This document shows, in pieces, positions 1 through 8,211 of a stretch of 43,698 nucleotides of DNA. The stretch is from Bacteroidaceae bacterium. GTDB taxonomy: Bacteria > Bacteroidota > Bacteroidia > Bacteroidales > Bacteroidaceae. Position numbers and translations under genes: made by a program. Positions within the stretch are counted from its first letter, which is position 1. Every line of letters begins with the position of its first letter. Location: the NCBI GenBank assembly GCA_017467385.1, contig JAFTSK010000185.1, positions 1-43,698 of the forward strand, given 5' to 3'. The notes under the pieces are model-generated. The model did not search any database, was not told the origin of the DNA, and saw only the letters and a program-made list of their open reading frames with translations.

Positions 1-25
1 GAATGCAGCCTATCTTGGCTGAAAG

Positions 26-33
26 CAAAGATA
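26..33 (-). promoter_or_regulatory. Candidate -7 promoter element for a gene beyond the left edge
   Basis: Read on the minus strand this is TATCTTTG, a full match to the Bacteroides -7 consensus TAnnTTTG. It lies just past the polA stop and points to the left, so it probably drives the next minus-strand gene, whose start is outside the window. I see no clear -33 element. Positions 1-57 hold nothing else recognisable. Confidence 0.4.
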
Positions 34-57
34 CTGATTCTTTTGGAATTATTAAAA

Positions 58-2904
58 TCAATGAGCTTCCAACCAATTGTTTCCCCATCCGCAATCGGCT
101 CGCAAAGGTACTTGCATGGCATAGGCTTTCTCCATTTCCTCGATGACAATCTGCTGTACCTTTTCTTTCTCCTCGGGATACACGCTGAAGTTCAGTTCGT
201 CGTGTACCTGCAGAATCATGGTTGAACGAAGTCCTTCGGACATGAAACGGCGGTAGATACCTACCATAGCCACTTTGATGATGTCGGCGGCACTTCCCTG
301 AATCGGGGCATTGATGGCGTTTCGTTCGGCATAGCCTCTCACTACTGCATTGTGCGAATTGATGTCGGGTAAGAAACGTTTACGACCGAATACCGTTTCG
401 ATGTAACCCTTTTCGCGTGCCGAAGCAATGCTCTTATCCATAAACTCCTTGATTTGCGGGTAGGTTTGGAAATAACCGTCAATCAGTTCTTTGGCTTCGC
501 TACGAGGCACGTTCATCCGTTCGGCAAGGCCGAATACGCTGATGCCATAAATAATGCCGAAATTGGCCGTTTTTGCCTTGCTTCGCTGTTCGCGAGTTAC
601 TTCGTCCAGTCCTATCTTATACACTTTAGCGGCAGTAGCTGCATGGATGTCGTCTCCTTCGCGGAAAGCCTCTATCATGTTAGCATCTCCACTCAGATGA
701 GCCATGATACGAAGTTCAATCTGCGAGTAGTCGGCCGAGAAGAACTCACATTCTTCTTCGGGAATGAACGCCTTGCGGATTTCCTTTCCGTCTTCGTTTC
801 GGATAGGTATGTTTTGTAAATTTGGATTACTTGAACTCAAGCGTCCGGTGGCTGTAACGGTCTGGTTGAACGAAGTGTGAATCTTTCCGGTTCGGGGGTT
901 AATGAGCAAGGGGAGTGCGTCGATGTAAGTACTCAACAGCTTCTTCAATCCTCGGTAGTCGAGAATCTTTCCCACAATCTCGTGCTTGTTCCGTAAGCCT
1001 TCCAATACTTCTTCGCTGGTTACATATTGGCCGGTCTTTGTTTTCTTGGCTTTTTCTACAATCTTCAGTTTGTCGAACAATACTTCGCCTACCTGTTTGG
1101 GGGAGGAAACATTGAACTCCATACCGGCCAACTGATGTACCTCTTCTTCTATCTGTTTCATGCGGGCTGTGAAATGTTGCGAGGTCTCTTTCAATGCATC
1201 GGTATCTACCCGCACACCGTTCCTTTCCATATAGGCGAGTACCGGTACCAATGGCATCTCGATGTCGTAGAACAACTTGTCGGCTCCTTGCTCTTTCAGT
1301 TCTTTTTCCAAGATGTCTTTCAATTGGAGAGTGATGTCGGCATCTTCGCACGCATATTCATAGATGGTTTCGGGAGCCAAGTCTCGCATGTTCCCCTGAT
1401 TCTTTCCCTTGCCGCCTATCAGTTCCTCGATGTGAATGGTTTGGTAGTGCAAGTAAATTTCGGCCAAGTAGTCCATGTTGTGACGAAGTTCGGGTTGAAG
1501 CACATAATGAGCAATCATGGTGTCGAACATCGGTCCTTGTACGTTCACTCCGTAGTGGGAGAGGACAAGCATGTCGTACTTGATGTTTTGTCCCACCTTC
1601 AAGGTTTCTTCGTTTTCGAGCAGTTCCTTGAACTCGTTTACTATTTGGGTTGCTTTTTCTTGGTCGGCCGGTACAGGAACGTAAAATGCCTGGTTGGGAG
1701 CAAAGCTGAAGCTCATTCCTACGAGTTCGGCGGCTATCGGATCGGTTCCTGTGGTCTCCGTATCTAAACTGAAAATTTTCTTTGTCTTAATAATTTGAAG
1801 AAATTCGTTTCTTTTTTCTTCTGTATCAAGTAGTTGGTAGTCGTGGTTGACCGTTTTTAAACTCGCGAGAGTTGAAAATTCGGCGTCTCCTTGCCCCTCG
1901 TCCGTAAATTCGGCAAAGAGATTGGCTTGCGATTGAGGCTTTTTGGTCGTGCTTGCCGGTTCCACTCCTCCGAACAACGAAAGTTGTCCGCTTCCTTTTG
2001 GGAGAGTGGTCGCTTCGGTAGGAGAGAGGTTCTTCTCGCGGTTGAACACTCTTTCTATCAGGGTACGGAATTCCAGTTCCTCGAAAATCTTGCGGAGTGC
2101 TTCTTCGTCGGGCGTTTCCCGTTTCAGTTCATGTAAGTTCAGTTCGATGGGTACATCGGTCTTGATGGTTGCCAAGAACTTGGAGAAAGTAATCAATTCC
2201 TTGTTGGTCTCGACTTTTGTTTTCAATGCCCCTTTCAGTTGGTCGGTGTGAACCAACAGGTTTTCGATGCTTCCGAACTGAGCCACCAACTTCTGTGCGG
2301 TTTTCTCACCTACACCCGGGCAACCCGGTATATTGTCCGAAGAGTCTCCCATGAGACCGAGCATGTCAATGACTTGCAACGGCGATTGAATATCAAACTT
2401 GGCTTTCACTTGTTCGATACCCATTACTTCAAATTCCTTGTCGCCGTACTTGGGGCGATACATGAATACGTTTTCGCTTACCAACTGGCCGTAGTCTTTG
2501 TCGGGTGTCATCATGTAGGTAGTAATCCCCCTTTTACCCGCTTCGGTGGCCAATGTGCCGATTACATCATCGGCTTCATAACCAGGCACTTCAAGGATGG
2601 GGATACGATAGGCACGAATAATATCCTTTATAATAGGTACGGACAAACGAATGACTTCGGGTGTTTCTTCGCGTTGAGCTTTGTATTGCTCGTAGGCTTC
2701 ATGCCGGAAGGTAGGTCCGGAAGGATCGAATGCCACACCGATATGGGTAGGATTCTCTTTCTTCAGTACATCTTCCAATGTATTTACGAAGCCTAAGACA
2801 GCCGAAGTGTTGAATCCCTTCGAGTTGATACGGGGATTTTTGATAAGAGCATAGTATGCCCGATAGATTAAAGCGTATGCGTCTAAAAGGAAAAGTTTGT
2901 CCAT
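58..2904 (-). CDS. polA: DNA polymerase I
   Basis: DNA polymerase I fills gaps and removes primers during replication and excision repair. The 948-residue protein has the full three-part layout. Residues 1-290 are the 5'-3' exonuclease, with the GDSSDNIPG and helix-hairpin-helix GVGEKTA motifs near 186-202. Residues 360-545 are the 3'-5' exonuclease, keeping D381, E383, D444, Y517 and D521, so proofreading is probably active. Residues 560-948 are the polymerase, with motif A DYSQIE at 725, motif B R774/K778/F782/Y786 and motif C HDE at 901-903. The length is near the E. coli enzyme (928), the extra residues lying mainly in the 290-350 linker. The gene diverges from the polyprenyl synthase gene, and its start sits about 100 bp from that of its neighbour. 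Identification is secure. Confidence 0.97.
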   Translation of the reverse strand: MDKLFLLDAYALIYRAYYALIKNPRINSKGFNTSAVLGFVNTLEDVLKKENPTHIGVAFDPSGPTFRHEAYEQYKAQREETPEVIRLSVPIIKDIIRAYRIPILEVPGYEADDVIGTLATEAGKRGITTYMMTPDKDYGQLVSENVFMYRPKYGDKEFEVMGIEQVKAKFDIQSPLQVIDMLGLMGDSSDNIPGCPGVGEKTAQKLVAQFGSIENLLVHTDQLKGALKTKVETNKELITFSKFLATIKTDVPIELNLHELKRETPDEEALRKIFEELEFRTLIERVFNREKNLSPTEATTLPKGSGQLSLFGGVEPASTTKKPQSQANLFAEFTDEGQGDAEFSTLASLKTVNHDYQLLDTEEKRNEFLQIIKTKKIFSLDTETTGTDPIAAELVGMSFSFAPNQAFYVPVPADQEKATQIVNEFKELLENEETLKVGQNIKYDMLVLSHYGVNVQGPMFDTMIAHYVLQPELRHNMDYLAEIYLHYQTIHIEELIGGKGKNQGNMRDLAPETIYEYACEDADITLQLKDILEKELKEQGADKLFYDIEMPLVPVLAYMERNGVRVDTDALKETSQHFTARMKQIEEEVHQLAGMEFNVSSPKQVGEVLFDKLKIVEKAKKTKTGQYVTSEEVLEGLRNKHEIVGKILDYRGLKKLLSTYIDALPLLINPRTGKIHTSFNQTVTATGRLSSSNPNLQNIPIRNEDGKEIRKAFIPEEECEFFSADYSQIELRIMAHLSGDANMIEAFREGDDIHAATAAKVYKIGLDEVTREQRSKAKTANFGIIYGISVFGLAERMNVPRSEAKELIDGYFQTYPQIKEFMDKSIASAREKGYIETVFGRKRFLPDINSHNAVVRGYAERNAINAPIQGSAADIIKVAMVGIYRRFMSEGLRSTMILQVHDELNFSVYPEEKEKVQQIVIEEMEKAYAMQVPLRADCGWGNNWLEAH

Positions 2905-2970
2905 TGTTTAAAAATCATTGTTTTTTCATCGTAAAAGTACAAAAAAATACGGTATTCCACGTTTTATTAC

Positions 2971-2978
2971 TATTTTTG
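2971..2978 (+). promoter_or_regulatory. Candidate -7 element for the polyprenyl synthase gene
   Basis: TATTTTTG matches the Bacteroides TAnnTTTG -7 consensus and lies 22 nt before the ATG at 3001. No good -33 TTTG is visible at the usual distance. Confidence 0.45.
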
Positions 2979-3000
2979 TGGCTTAAAATCTTAAAAAGGA

Positions 3001-3966
3001 ATGCAACAGATAAGAAAACCGATAGCCGAAGAGTTTGAATTGTTCAAGCAGAAGTTTGATGATTCGCTTCATAGTTCCAATCCCTTGTTGAGTGAGGTAA
3101 TCAGCCATATCAAGCAACGGAAAGGAAAGATGATGCGACCGGTACTGACTTTGCTTATGGCCAAATTGTGCGGTGAAATCGGCGATTCTACTTATCATGC
3201 AGCCATTTCTTTGGAACTTTTGCATACGGCCAGCTTGATTCACGATGATGTGGTAGACGAGAGTGATAAACGTCGAGGTCAGGCTTCGGTCAATGCCCTT
3301 TTCGATAACAAGGTCTCTGTGTTGGTAGGCGATTATTTGTTGGCTACCAGTTTGAAACATTCGGCTTTGACCGGTCAGATTGCGTTGGTTGCGTTGGTTT
3401 CTCATTTGGGGCAACATCTGTCGGAAGGGGAAATCATCCAGCTTTCCAATACCAATGCTTCTGATTTCTCGGAAGAGGTGTATTTTGATGTCATTCGCAA
3501 GAAGACGGCAGCTTTGTTTGCCTCTGCCGCAGAAGCCGGCGCTAAGTCAGTCTGTTCCTCCGATGAAATGGCCGAAAAAGCCGCTTCTTTCGGAGAGTTG
3601 TTGGGGATTGCATTCCAAATCAAAGACGATATATTCGATTACTTTTCTTCGGATGAATTGGGTAAGCCAACGGGTAATGACATGCGGGAAGGAAAGCTCA
3701 CGTTGCCGGCTTTGTATGTACTGAATACCTTAAAGGATGAAGAAATGTGTCGATTGGCTTTGAAGATTCGTTCGTTGGAGGCTACTCCCGAAGAAATCGC
3801 CCATTTCATCGATTATGTGAAACAGAATGGGGGAATAGAGTACGCCACTCAGGTGATGGTGAATTATCGTAATAAAGCGTTGGATTTGTTGCCGTCAACG
3901 GTTTCGGCTGAGTTGAAGGAAGCATTGACAAGGTACGTAGACTTTGTTATTGAACGAAAGAAATAA
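3001..3966 (+). CDS. ispB: Long-chain polyprenyl diphosphate synthase (IspB-like)
   Basis: This is a trans-prenyltransferase that adds isopentenyl units to an allylic diphosphate to make the side chain of menaquinone. The 321-residue protein carries both aspartate-rich motifs of the family: the first at residues 82-86 (DDVVD), followed by the conserved RRG, and the second at 209-213 (DDIFD). A small residue, A77, sits five positions before the first motif. In this family that leaves the product channel open, so a long (about C35-C50) product is inferred; the exact length cannot be read. No partner subunit gene is nearby, which fits a homodimeric enzyme. The gene is transcribed alone, away from polA, and ends at a strong bidirectional terminator shared with deoC. 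The ATG at 3001 suits the upstream -7 element. Confidence 0.9.
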   Translation: MQQIRKPIAEEFELFKQKFDDSLHSSNPLLSEVISHIKQRKGKMMRPVLTLLMAKLCGEIGDSTYHAAISLELLHTASLIHDDVVDESDKRRGQASVNALFDNKVSVLVGDYLLATSLKHSALTGQIALVALVSHLGQHLSEGEIIQLSNTNASDFSEEVYFDVIRKKTAALFASAAEAGAKSVCSSDEMAEKAASFGELLGIAFQIKDDIFDYFSSDELGKPTGNDMREGKLTLPALYVLNTLKDEEMCRLALKIRSLEATPEEIAHFIDYVKQNGGIEYATQVMVNYRNKALDLLPSTVSAELKEALTRYVDFVIERKK

Positions 3967-3989
3967 ATTAATTAATAACGTATAAAAAT

Positions 3990-4023
3990 GCGTCAAAGAG
4001 AATTGTTCTTTTCTCTTTGACGC
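3990..4023. terminator. Bidirectional terminator between ispB and deoC
   Basis: A perfect 13-bp inverted repeat (3990-4002 with 4011-4023) has an 8-nt loop and T-rich flanks on both sides. It sits between the convergent ispB and deoC genes and can serve both. Confidence 0.8.
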
Positions 4024-4050
4024 GTTTGTTGTTTCTCCAAAGCGTTTTTA

Positions 4051-4992
4051 TTAAAATAGTTTGGTCTCTTCTCCGGTGATTTCCGACAATAACAGATTTG
4101 CCAAACGGCTTGCACCAATACGGAAAAGTCCGTTGTTCAACCATTCTTCACCCAAGACTTCTTTGACAATGGTGTAGTAGGCGAGAGCCTTCTTGACAGA
4201 ATCAATACCACCAGCCGCCTTGAAACCTACTTTGCGGCCTGTTTCCTTGTAGTATTCCTTGATGGCTTCACACATGACCAACGCTGCTTCCGGAGTGGCT
4301 GAAATCGCTTCTTTTCCGGTTGAGGTCTTGATAAAGTCGGCTCCTGAATACATGCTCAGAATGGCTGCTTTCTTGATGTTGGATGCGCTTCGCAAGGCTC
4401 CTGTCTCCAAGATTACCTTGAGTGTCTTTTCGCCGCAAATGTCCTTCAATTCGCCGATTTCATCGCACATTCCTTCATAATCTCCGCAGAGGAACTTGCC
4501 TACTGGCATGACGATGTCAATTTCTTCAGCACCGGCATGAAGAGCCATTGCTGTTTCTGCTACCTTAACTTCCATGAACGTTTGAGAGGAAGGGAAACCA
4601 CCCGATACACAGGCAATCTTTACGTCATCGGCTTCCAGCGTGTCGTTCACGATTTCTGCCATGTTCGGGTAGACACAGATAGCCGCTACGTTGTCCAAAT
4701 CCGGATATTTGTCTACAAATTCGTTGACTTTTTCAGTGAATTTCATGACGCTTTCTTCCGAATCCGTACACTTTAGTGTGGTCAGGTCAAGGCAGTTGAA
4801 AAGCTGCTTTTTGACCTCCATATTGTTGTTTTCATCGAGATGTTGGGTGATGAGGCTGTCTACTTTCAGTTGTACCTCATCATCGTGCAGATGGGTGTTA
4901 TACTTGCTCAAGGCGAGGGCGTATCTGCTCTGCATTTCTTCGTGGCTGTGGTCATGGTCGTGGCCACAATGACAATCGTGATGATGTTCCAT
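4051..4992 (-). CDS. deoC: Deoxyribose-phosphate aldolase with His-rich N-terminus
   Basis: DeoC is a class I aldolase that splits 2-deoxyribose 5-phosphate into glyceraldehyde 3-phosphate and acetaldehyde, feeding carbon from deoxynucleosides into central metabolism. The catalytic residues are visible: the Schiff-base lysine K222 in FIKTSTGK, D159 in EEIDIVMP and K258 in GFKAAGG. The protein has 313 residues against about 259 in E. coli. Part of the extra length is an N-terminal stretch (residues 2-17) very rich in histidine with two cysteines, which looks like a metal-binding tail and is not needed for aldolase activity. It is the last gene of the minus-strand run, 6 nt after mazG, and ends at the terminator at 3990-4023. 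Confidence 0.95.
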   Translation of the reverse strand: MEHHHDCHCGHDHDHSHEEMQSRYALALSKYNTHLHDDEVQLKVDSLITQHLDENNNMEVKKQLFNCLDLTTLKCTDSEESVMKFTEKVNEFVDKYPDLDNVAAICVYPNMAEIVNDTLEADDVKIACVSGGFPSSQTFMEVKVAETAMALHAGAEEIDIVMPVGKFLCGDYEGMCDEIGELKDICGEKTLKVILETGALRSASNIKKAAILSMYSGADFIKTSTGKEAISATPEAALVMCEAIKEYYKETGRKVGFKAAGGIDSVKKALAYYTIVKEVLGEEWLNNGLFRIGASRLANLLLSEITGEETKLF

Positions 4993-4998
4993 ATTTCG

Positions 4999-5319
4999 TT
5001 ACAATTTAGGATTATTCTTATGTCTGTCTTTGTCTCGGTTGGTTTTCTTTTCCAAGTTCTTTCTGAAAGCTTCGGTCAAGTCCACTCTCGTTTGGTTGGC
5101 CAAACAGATAAGTACCCACAAAACATCCGCCATTTCATCGGATAAATCGTGCTTTTCGCCTTCTTTGAAAGACTGGTCGCCGTAGGTGCGTGCCATGATA
5201 CGGGCAAGCTCGCCTACTTCTTCAGTAAGTACGGCCATGTTTGTCAGTTCGCTGAAATAACGAACACCGTAAGTCTTGATCCATTGGTCAACTTGTTGCT
5301 GAGCTTCTTCGATGGTCAT
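4999..5319 (-). CDS. MazG-like nucleotide pyrophosphohydrolase
   Basis: A short all-alpha nucleotide pyrophosphohydrolase of the MazG/dCTPase superfamily, which hydrolyses (d)NTPs to monophosphates and pyrophosphate and may remove abnormal nucleotides. The 106-residue protein has the metal-binding signature EExxE at residues 33-37 followed by ExxD at 62-65 (DEMADVLW). It is a single-domain form, about 40 percent of the length of E. coli MazG. The C-terminal end is highly charged and probably disordered. It starts 1 nt after the dtd stop and ends 6 nt before deoC, so translational coupling is likely. The preferred nucleotide cannot be told from the sequence. Confidence 0.85.
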   Translation of the reverse strand: MTIEEAQQQVDQWIKTYGVRYFSELTNMAVLTEEVGELARIMARTYGDQSFKEGEKHDLSDEMADVLWVLICLANQTRVDLTEAFRKNLEKKTNRDKDRHKNNPKL

Positions 5320-5320
5320 C

Positions 5321-5773
5321 TTATTCCTTGTTTTTGGTGTCCATACAAATGGTTACAGGACCGTCATTCAACAGTTCTACTTTCATGTCTGCCCCGAATT
5401 CTCCCGTACCGATTTCCTTACCCAATGCCTGTGTCAAGGCTTGGCAAAAGTATTCGTAGAGAGGAACGGCGATGTCCGGCTTGGCGGCATAGATGTAAGA
5501 AGGACGGTTGCCTTTCTTATACGAAGCGTGAAGTGTAAACTGGCTGACTACCAATATGTTGCCTCCTGTTCCAAGGATAGACTTGTTCATCACACCGTTC
5601 TCATCATCAAATACACGCAGGTTGACTATCTTCTTGCATAACCAGTCTGCATCTTCTTGTGTATCAGCATTTTCAATGCCGACTAATATCATGAAGCCTT
5701 CCTTGATGGCCGACTTGCATACGCCGTCTATGGTTACAGAGGCGTGTTTCACTCGTTGGATTACTATTCTCAT
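5321..5773 (-). CDS. dtd: D-aminoacyl-tRNA deacylase
   Basis: DTD removes D-amino acids and glycine wrongly attached to tRNA, keeping protein synthesis stereospecific. The 150-residue protein has both family motifs, SQFTL near residue 78 and NDGPVT near 137. The latter carries the cross-subunit Gly-cisPro dyad that rejects L-aminoacyl substrates. I start at the ATG at 5773 (MRIVIQR), the usual N-terminus of the family. A GTG three codons upstream would only add MGI. The gene lies 27 nt after uvrC and 1 nt before mazG in the same run. Confidence 0.94.
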   Translation of the reverse strand: MRIVIQRVKHASVTIDGVCKSAIKEGFMILVGIENADTQEDADWLCKKIVNLRVFDDENGVMNKSILGTGGNILVVSQFTLHASYKKGNRPSYIYAAKPDIAVPLYEYFCQALTQALGKEIGTGEFGADMKVELLNDGPVTICMDTKNKE

Positions 5774-5800
5774 AATGCCCACAAAGTTAGGAAATATCCC

Positions 5801-7621
5801 TTATTCTTTCAGCTTTTCTTGGATATTTTTAGCGGCAGACATGCCCACAACTTCGGCTATTTCTTCCAAAGTGGCCTTCTTGATACGGGCTACACTCTTG
5901 AAAGCTTTCAATAAATCGGTCTTTCGTTTCTCTCCAATGCCCGGAATCTGGTCTAAAATCGAGGCTGTCTGACTCTTGCTACGCTTGTCTCGGTGGAACG
6001 TGATGGCAAAGCGGTGTACCTCATTCTGGATATTTTCTAAAAGATGAAAGAGGGGAGTGCTTTGCTTTACACCGATGGTCATTGGAGGAAATCCATAGAG
6101 CAATTCCGATGTACGGTGCTTGTTGTCTTTGGCCAATCCTGCTATTGGAATGTTCAGGTGCAGTTCGTCTTCAATGACTTCCCGAACGACTTCCATTTGC
6201 CCCTTTCCACCGTCGGTAATGATGAGGTCGGGCAGGGGAGATTCTTCTTCAATGGCTCGGGTGTAACGTCGTCTGACAACTTCTTTCATGGAAGCATAAT
6301 CATCGGGGCCAACCACCGTCTTGATGTTGAATTTGCGGTAATCTTTCTTGCTGGGTTTGCCCATTTTGAAGACCACACAAGCGGCCACAGCATCCGAACC
6401 TTGCACGTTGGAATTGTCAAAACATTCGATGTGTGCGGGGATTTTGGGCAGGTGCAACTGCTCCTGAATCTCCTTCAATATGCGGGTTTTCTTCTGCTCC
6501 GGATTGAGCTTGTCGGCTTGCTTCAGTCGGTCTACCTTGTATTGTTTTACGTTCATGATGGAAAGCTCTAACAAATGCTTTTTTTCGCCCCTTTGTGGAA
6601 CGATAAAGGTAACATTGTTCAGTTCCATGTCTATTTCAAAAGGTACGATGATTTCGCGGGATTTGCTTTTGTATCTTTCTCGCATTTCCACAATGCCCAA
6701 CTGAAGCAATTCTTCCCGGCTTTCGTTTAACCGCTTCTTATATTCAAATGTGAAGGCTTGGTTGATACAACCGTTTGTGATATGCAAATAGTTGATGTAA
6801 GCCGAATTTTCCTCCATTTCAATGGAGAAAACGTCTACGTTGTGAATGATACGGTTTACCACCTCACTCTTTGAACGGTAGTTTTCTATCAAATCGTATT
6901 TCTCTTTGATAGCTTGGGCTTCCTCAAACCGCATTTCTGTGGCGAGAGCCTGCATTTCGTCCATCAACAAATCACACACAATTTGCGTGTCTCCTTTCAG
7001 AATCTGTTTGATTTCATCGATGTCTCTAAGATATTCTTCGTGCGTCTGCTTGCCGACACAGGGTCCCTTGCAGTTCTTGATGTGGTATTCCAAACATACG
7101 CTGAACTTACCGTTTCGGATGTTTTCGGGGGTAAGTGCAAGGCGGCAAGTACGAAGCGGATAGAGTTTCTTGATAAGCTCTAACAACGCATTCATCGAAG
7201 GAATGTGGCTATATGGCCCGAAATAAGACGAACCGTTTCGGATAATGTTTCGCGTCTTGAACACACGCGGAAAATATTCGTTGCTGACACAAATTGAAGG
7301 GTAGGTCTTGTCGTCTTTCAGTAGGACGTTGTAGCGTGGCTTGTATTTCTTGATGAGGTTGTTTTCCAATAAAAGTGCGTCTTCTTCGGTTTTGACGACA
7401 ATGTAACGAATGTCTGCAATCTTGCTGACAAGCAATCGTGTCTTGCCGTTGGGGTGTTCCCGATTGAAATAGGAAGAAACTCTACGTTTCAGATTTTTAG
7501 CCTTTCCAACGTAGATAATCGTACCTTCTTGGTTCAGGTATTGGTAGATACCCGGGCTTTCCGGGAGGTTGGATACAATCCCTTTCAGGTAATCGTTGGT
7601 TTTGTTTTCTTCCTGTTTCAT
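5801..7621 (-). CDS. uvrC: Excinuclease ABC subunit C
   Basis: UvrC makes both incisions around bulky lesions after loading by UvrB in nucleotide excision repair. The 606-residue protein has the complete order of domains: GIY-YIG endonuclease at about 20-100 (SPGIYQYL, then IIYVGKAKNLKRRV), a cysteine-containing middle segment, a UVR motif for UvrB contact near 205-240, the RNase H-like second nuclease around 395-545 (starting ECFDNSN), and tandem helix-hairpin-helix motifs near 555-606 (IPGIGEKR). Length and order match the family. It begins 8 nt after apt, so it is probably cotranscribed with it. The mix of DNA repair and nucleotide metabolism in one operon suggests a shared cleaning role, but that is an inference. 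Confidence 0.97.
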   Translation of the reverse strand: MKQEENKTNDYLKGIVSNLPESPGIYQYLNQEGTIIYVGKAKNLKRRVSSYFNREHPNGKTRLLVSKIADIRYIVVKTEEDALLLENNLIKKYKPRYNVLLKDDKTYPSICVSNEYFPRVFKTRNIIRNGSSYFGPYSHIPSMNALLELIKKLYPLRTCRLALTPENIRNGKFSVCLEYHIKNCKGPCVGKQTHEEYLRDIDEIKQILKGDTQIVCDLLMDEMQALATEMRFEEAQAIKEKYDLIENYRSKSEVVNRIIHNVDVFSIEMEENSAYINYLHITNGCINQAFTFEYKKRLNESREELLQLGIVEMRERYKSKSREIIVPFEIDMELNNVTFIVPQRGEKKHLLELSIMNVKQYKVDRLKQADKLNPEQKKTRILKEIQEQLHLPKIPAHIECFDNSNVQGSDAVAACVVFKMGKPSKKDYRKFNIKTVVGPDDYASMKEVVRRRYTRAIEEESPLPDLIITDGGKGQMEVVREVIEDELHLNIPIAGLAKDNKHRTSELLYGFPPMTIGVKQSTPLFHLLENIQNEVHRFAITFHRDKRSKSQTASILDQIPGIGEKRKTDLLKAFKSVARIKKATLEEIAEVVGMSAAKNIQEKLKE

Positions 7622-7629
7622 CGTGGTTG

Positions 7630-8154
7630 TTATAATTTCAACAAAGTCTCTACTTCCACATTTTCAGGGAACGCCTTTCTACCGTTCAAATCGCCCAATT
7701 CTATCACGAAGTTGACGAATGTTTGCTGTGGGCAGCATTTCTGTACGAGTCGGTAAGTAGCTGCCATTGTACCTCCGGTAGCCAACAAATCGTCGTGTAA
7801 TAACACCACGTCGTTTTCATCAATAGCGTCTTTGTGGATTTGAATACAGTCCGTACCGTATTCTTTGGCGTAAGTTTCTTCGATGGTTTCTGCTGGCAGT
7901 TTCCCTGGCTTGCGAGCCATGACAAAACCTGCACCCAAGCGTGCGGCTAAAGCAGCTCCCAAGATAAACCCTCTGGATTCAATGCCTACCACTTTGGTAA
8001 TGCCTTTGTCCTTGTAGAGTTCGTAAAGGGTATCTAAGATTTCTTTCAGACATTCCGCATTCTTGAAGAGGGTAGTAACGTCGTAGAACAGGATGCCGGG
8101 TATCGGAAAATCGGGTATTTCCCTTAAATTAGCTAATAGCAGTTCTTTTCTCAT
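7630..8154 (-). CDS. apt: Adenine phosphoribosyltransferase
   Basis: APT converts adenine and PRPP to AMP in purine salvage. The 174-residue protein shows the PRPP-binding loop DDLLATGGT and the upstream GIESRGF loop typical of the family. The ATG at 8154 (MRKELL) is chosen; a TTG two codons further upstream lacks support. The gene follows mnmG after a 57-nt gap holding the parS-like palindrome, and is followed 8 nt later by uvrC. Confidence 0.95.
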   Translation of the reverse strand: MRKELLLANLREIPDFPIPGILFYDVTTLFKNAECLKEILDTLYELYKDKGITKVVGIESRGFILGAALAARLGAGFVMARKPGKLPAETIEETYAKEYGTDCIQIHKDAIDENDVVLLHDDLLATGGTMAATYRLVQKCCPQQTFVNFVIELGDLNGRKAFPENVEVETLLKL

Positions 8155-8188
8155 AATCAATGCTTTATTGTTAAAGTATTAAATCGTT

Positions 8189-8204
8189 TGTTTCACGTGG
8201 AACA
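8189..8204. promoter_or_regulatory. Candidate parS centromere site (ParB binding)
   Basis: On the minus strand this 16-bp near-palindrome reads TGTTCCACGTGAAACA. It is a perfect match to the bacterial parS consensus TGTTNCACGTGAAACA bound by chromosomal ParB/Spo0J. It is in the short gap between mnmG and apt. Chromosomal parS sites normally cluster near the replication origin, so this window may be origin-proximal. I saw no second CACGTG core with the same flanks in the window and no parA/parB genes here. Identity as a bound site is inferred from the exact match. Confidence 0.8.
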
Positions 8205-8211
8205 TTTTGTT

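Noticed and set aside
1027..1767. 246-residue open frame on the plus strand inside polA
   Set aside because: It is antisense to a gene whose motifs are all intact and resembles no family; a by-product of codon use.
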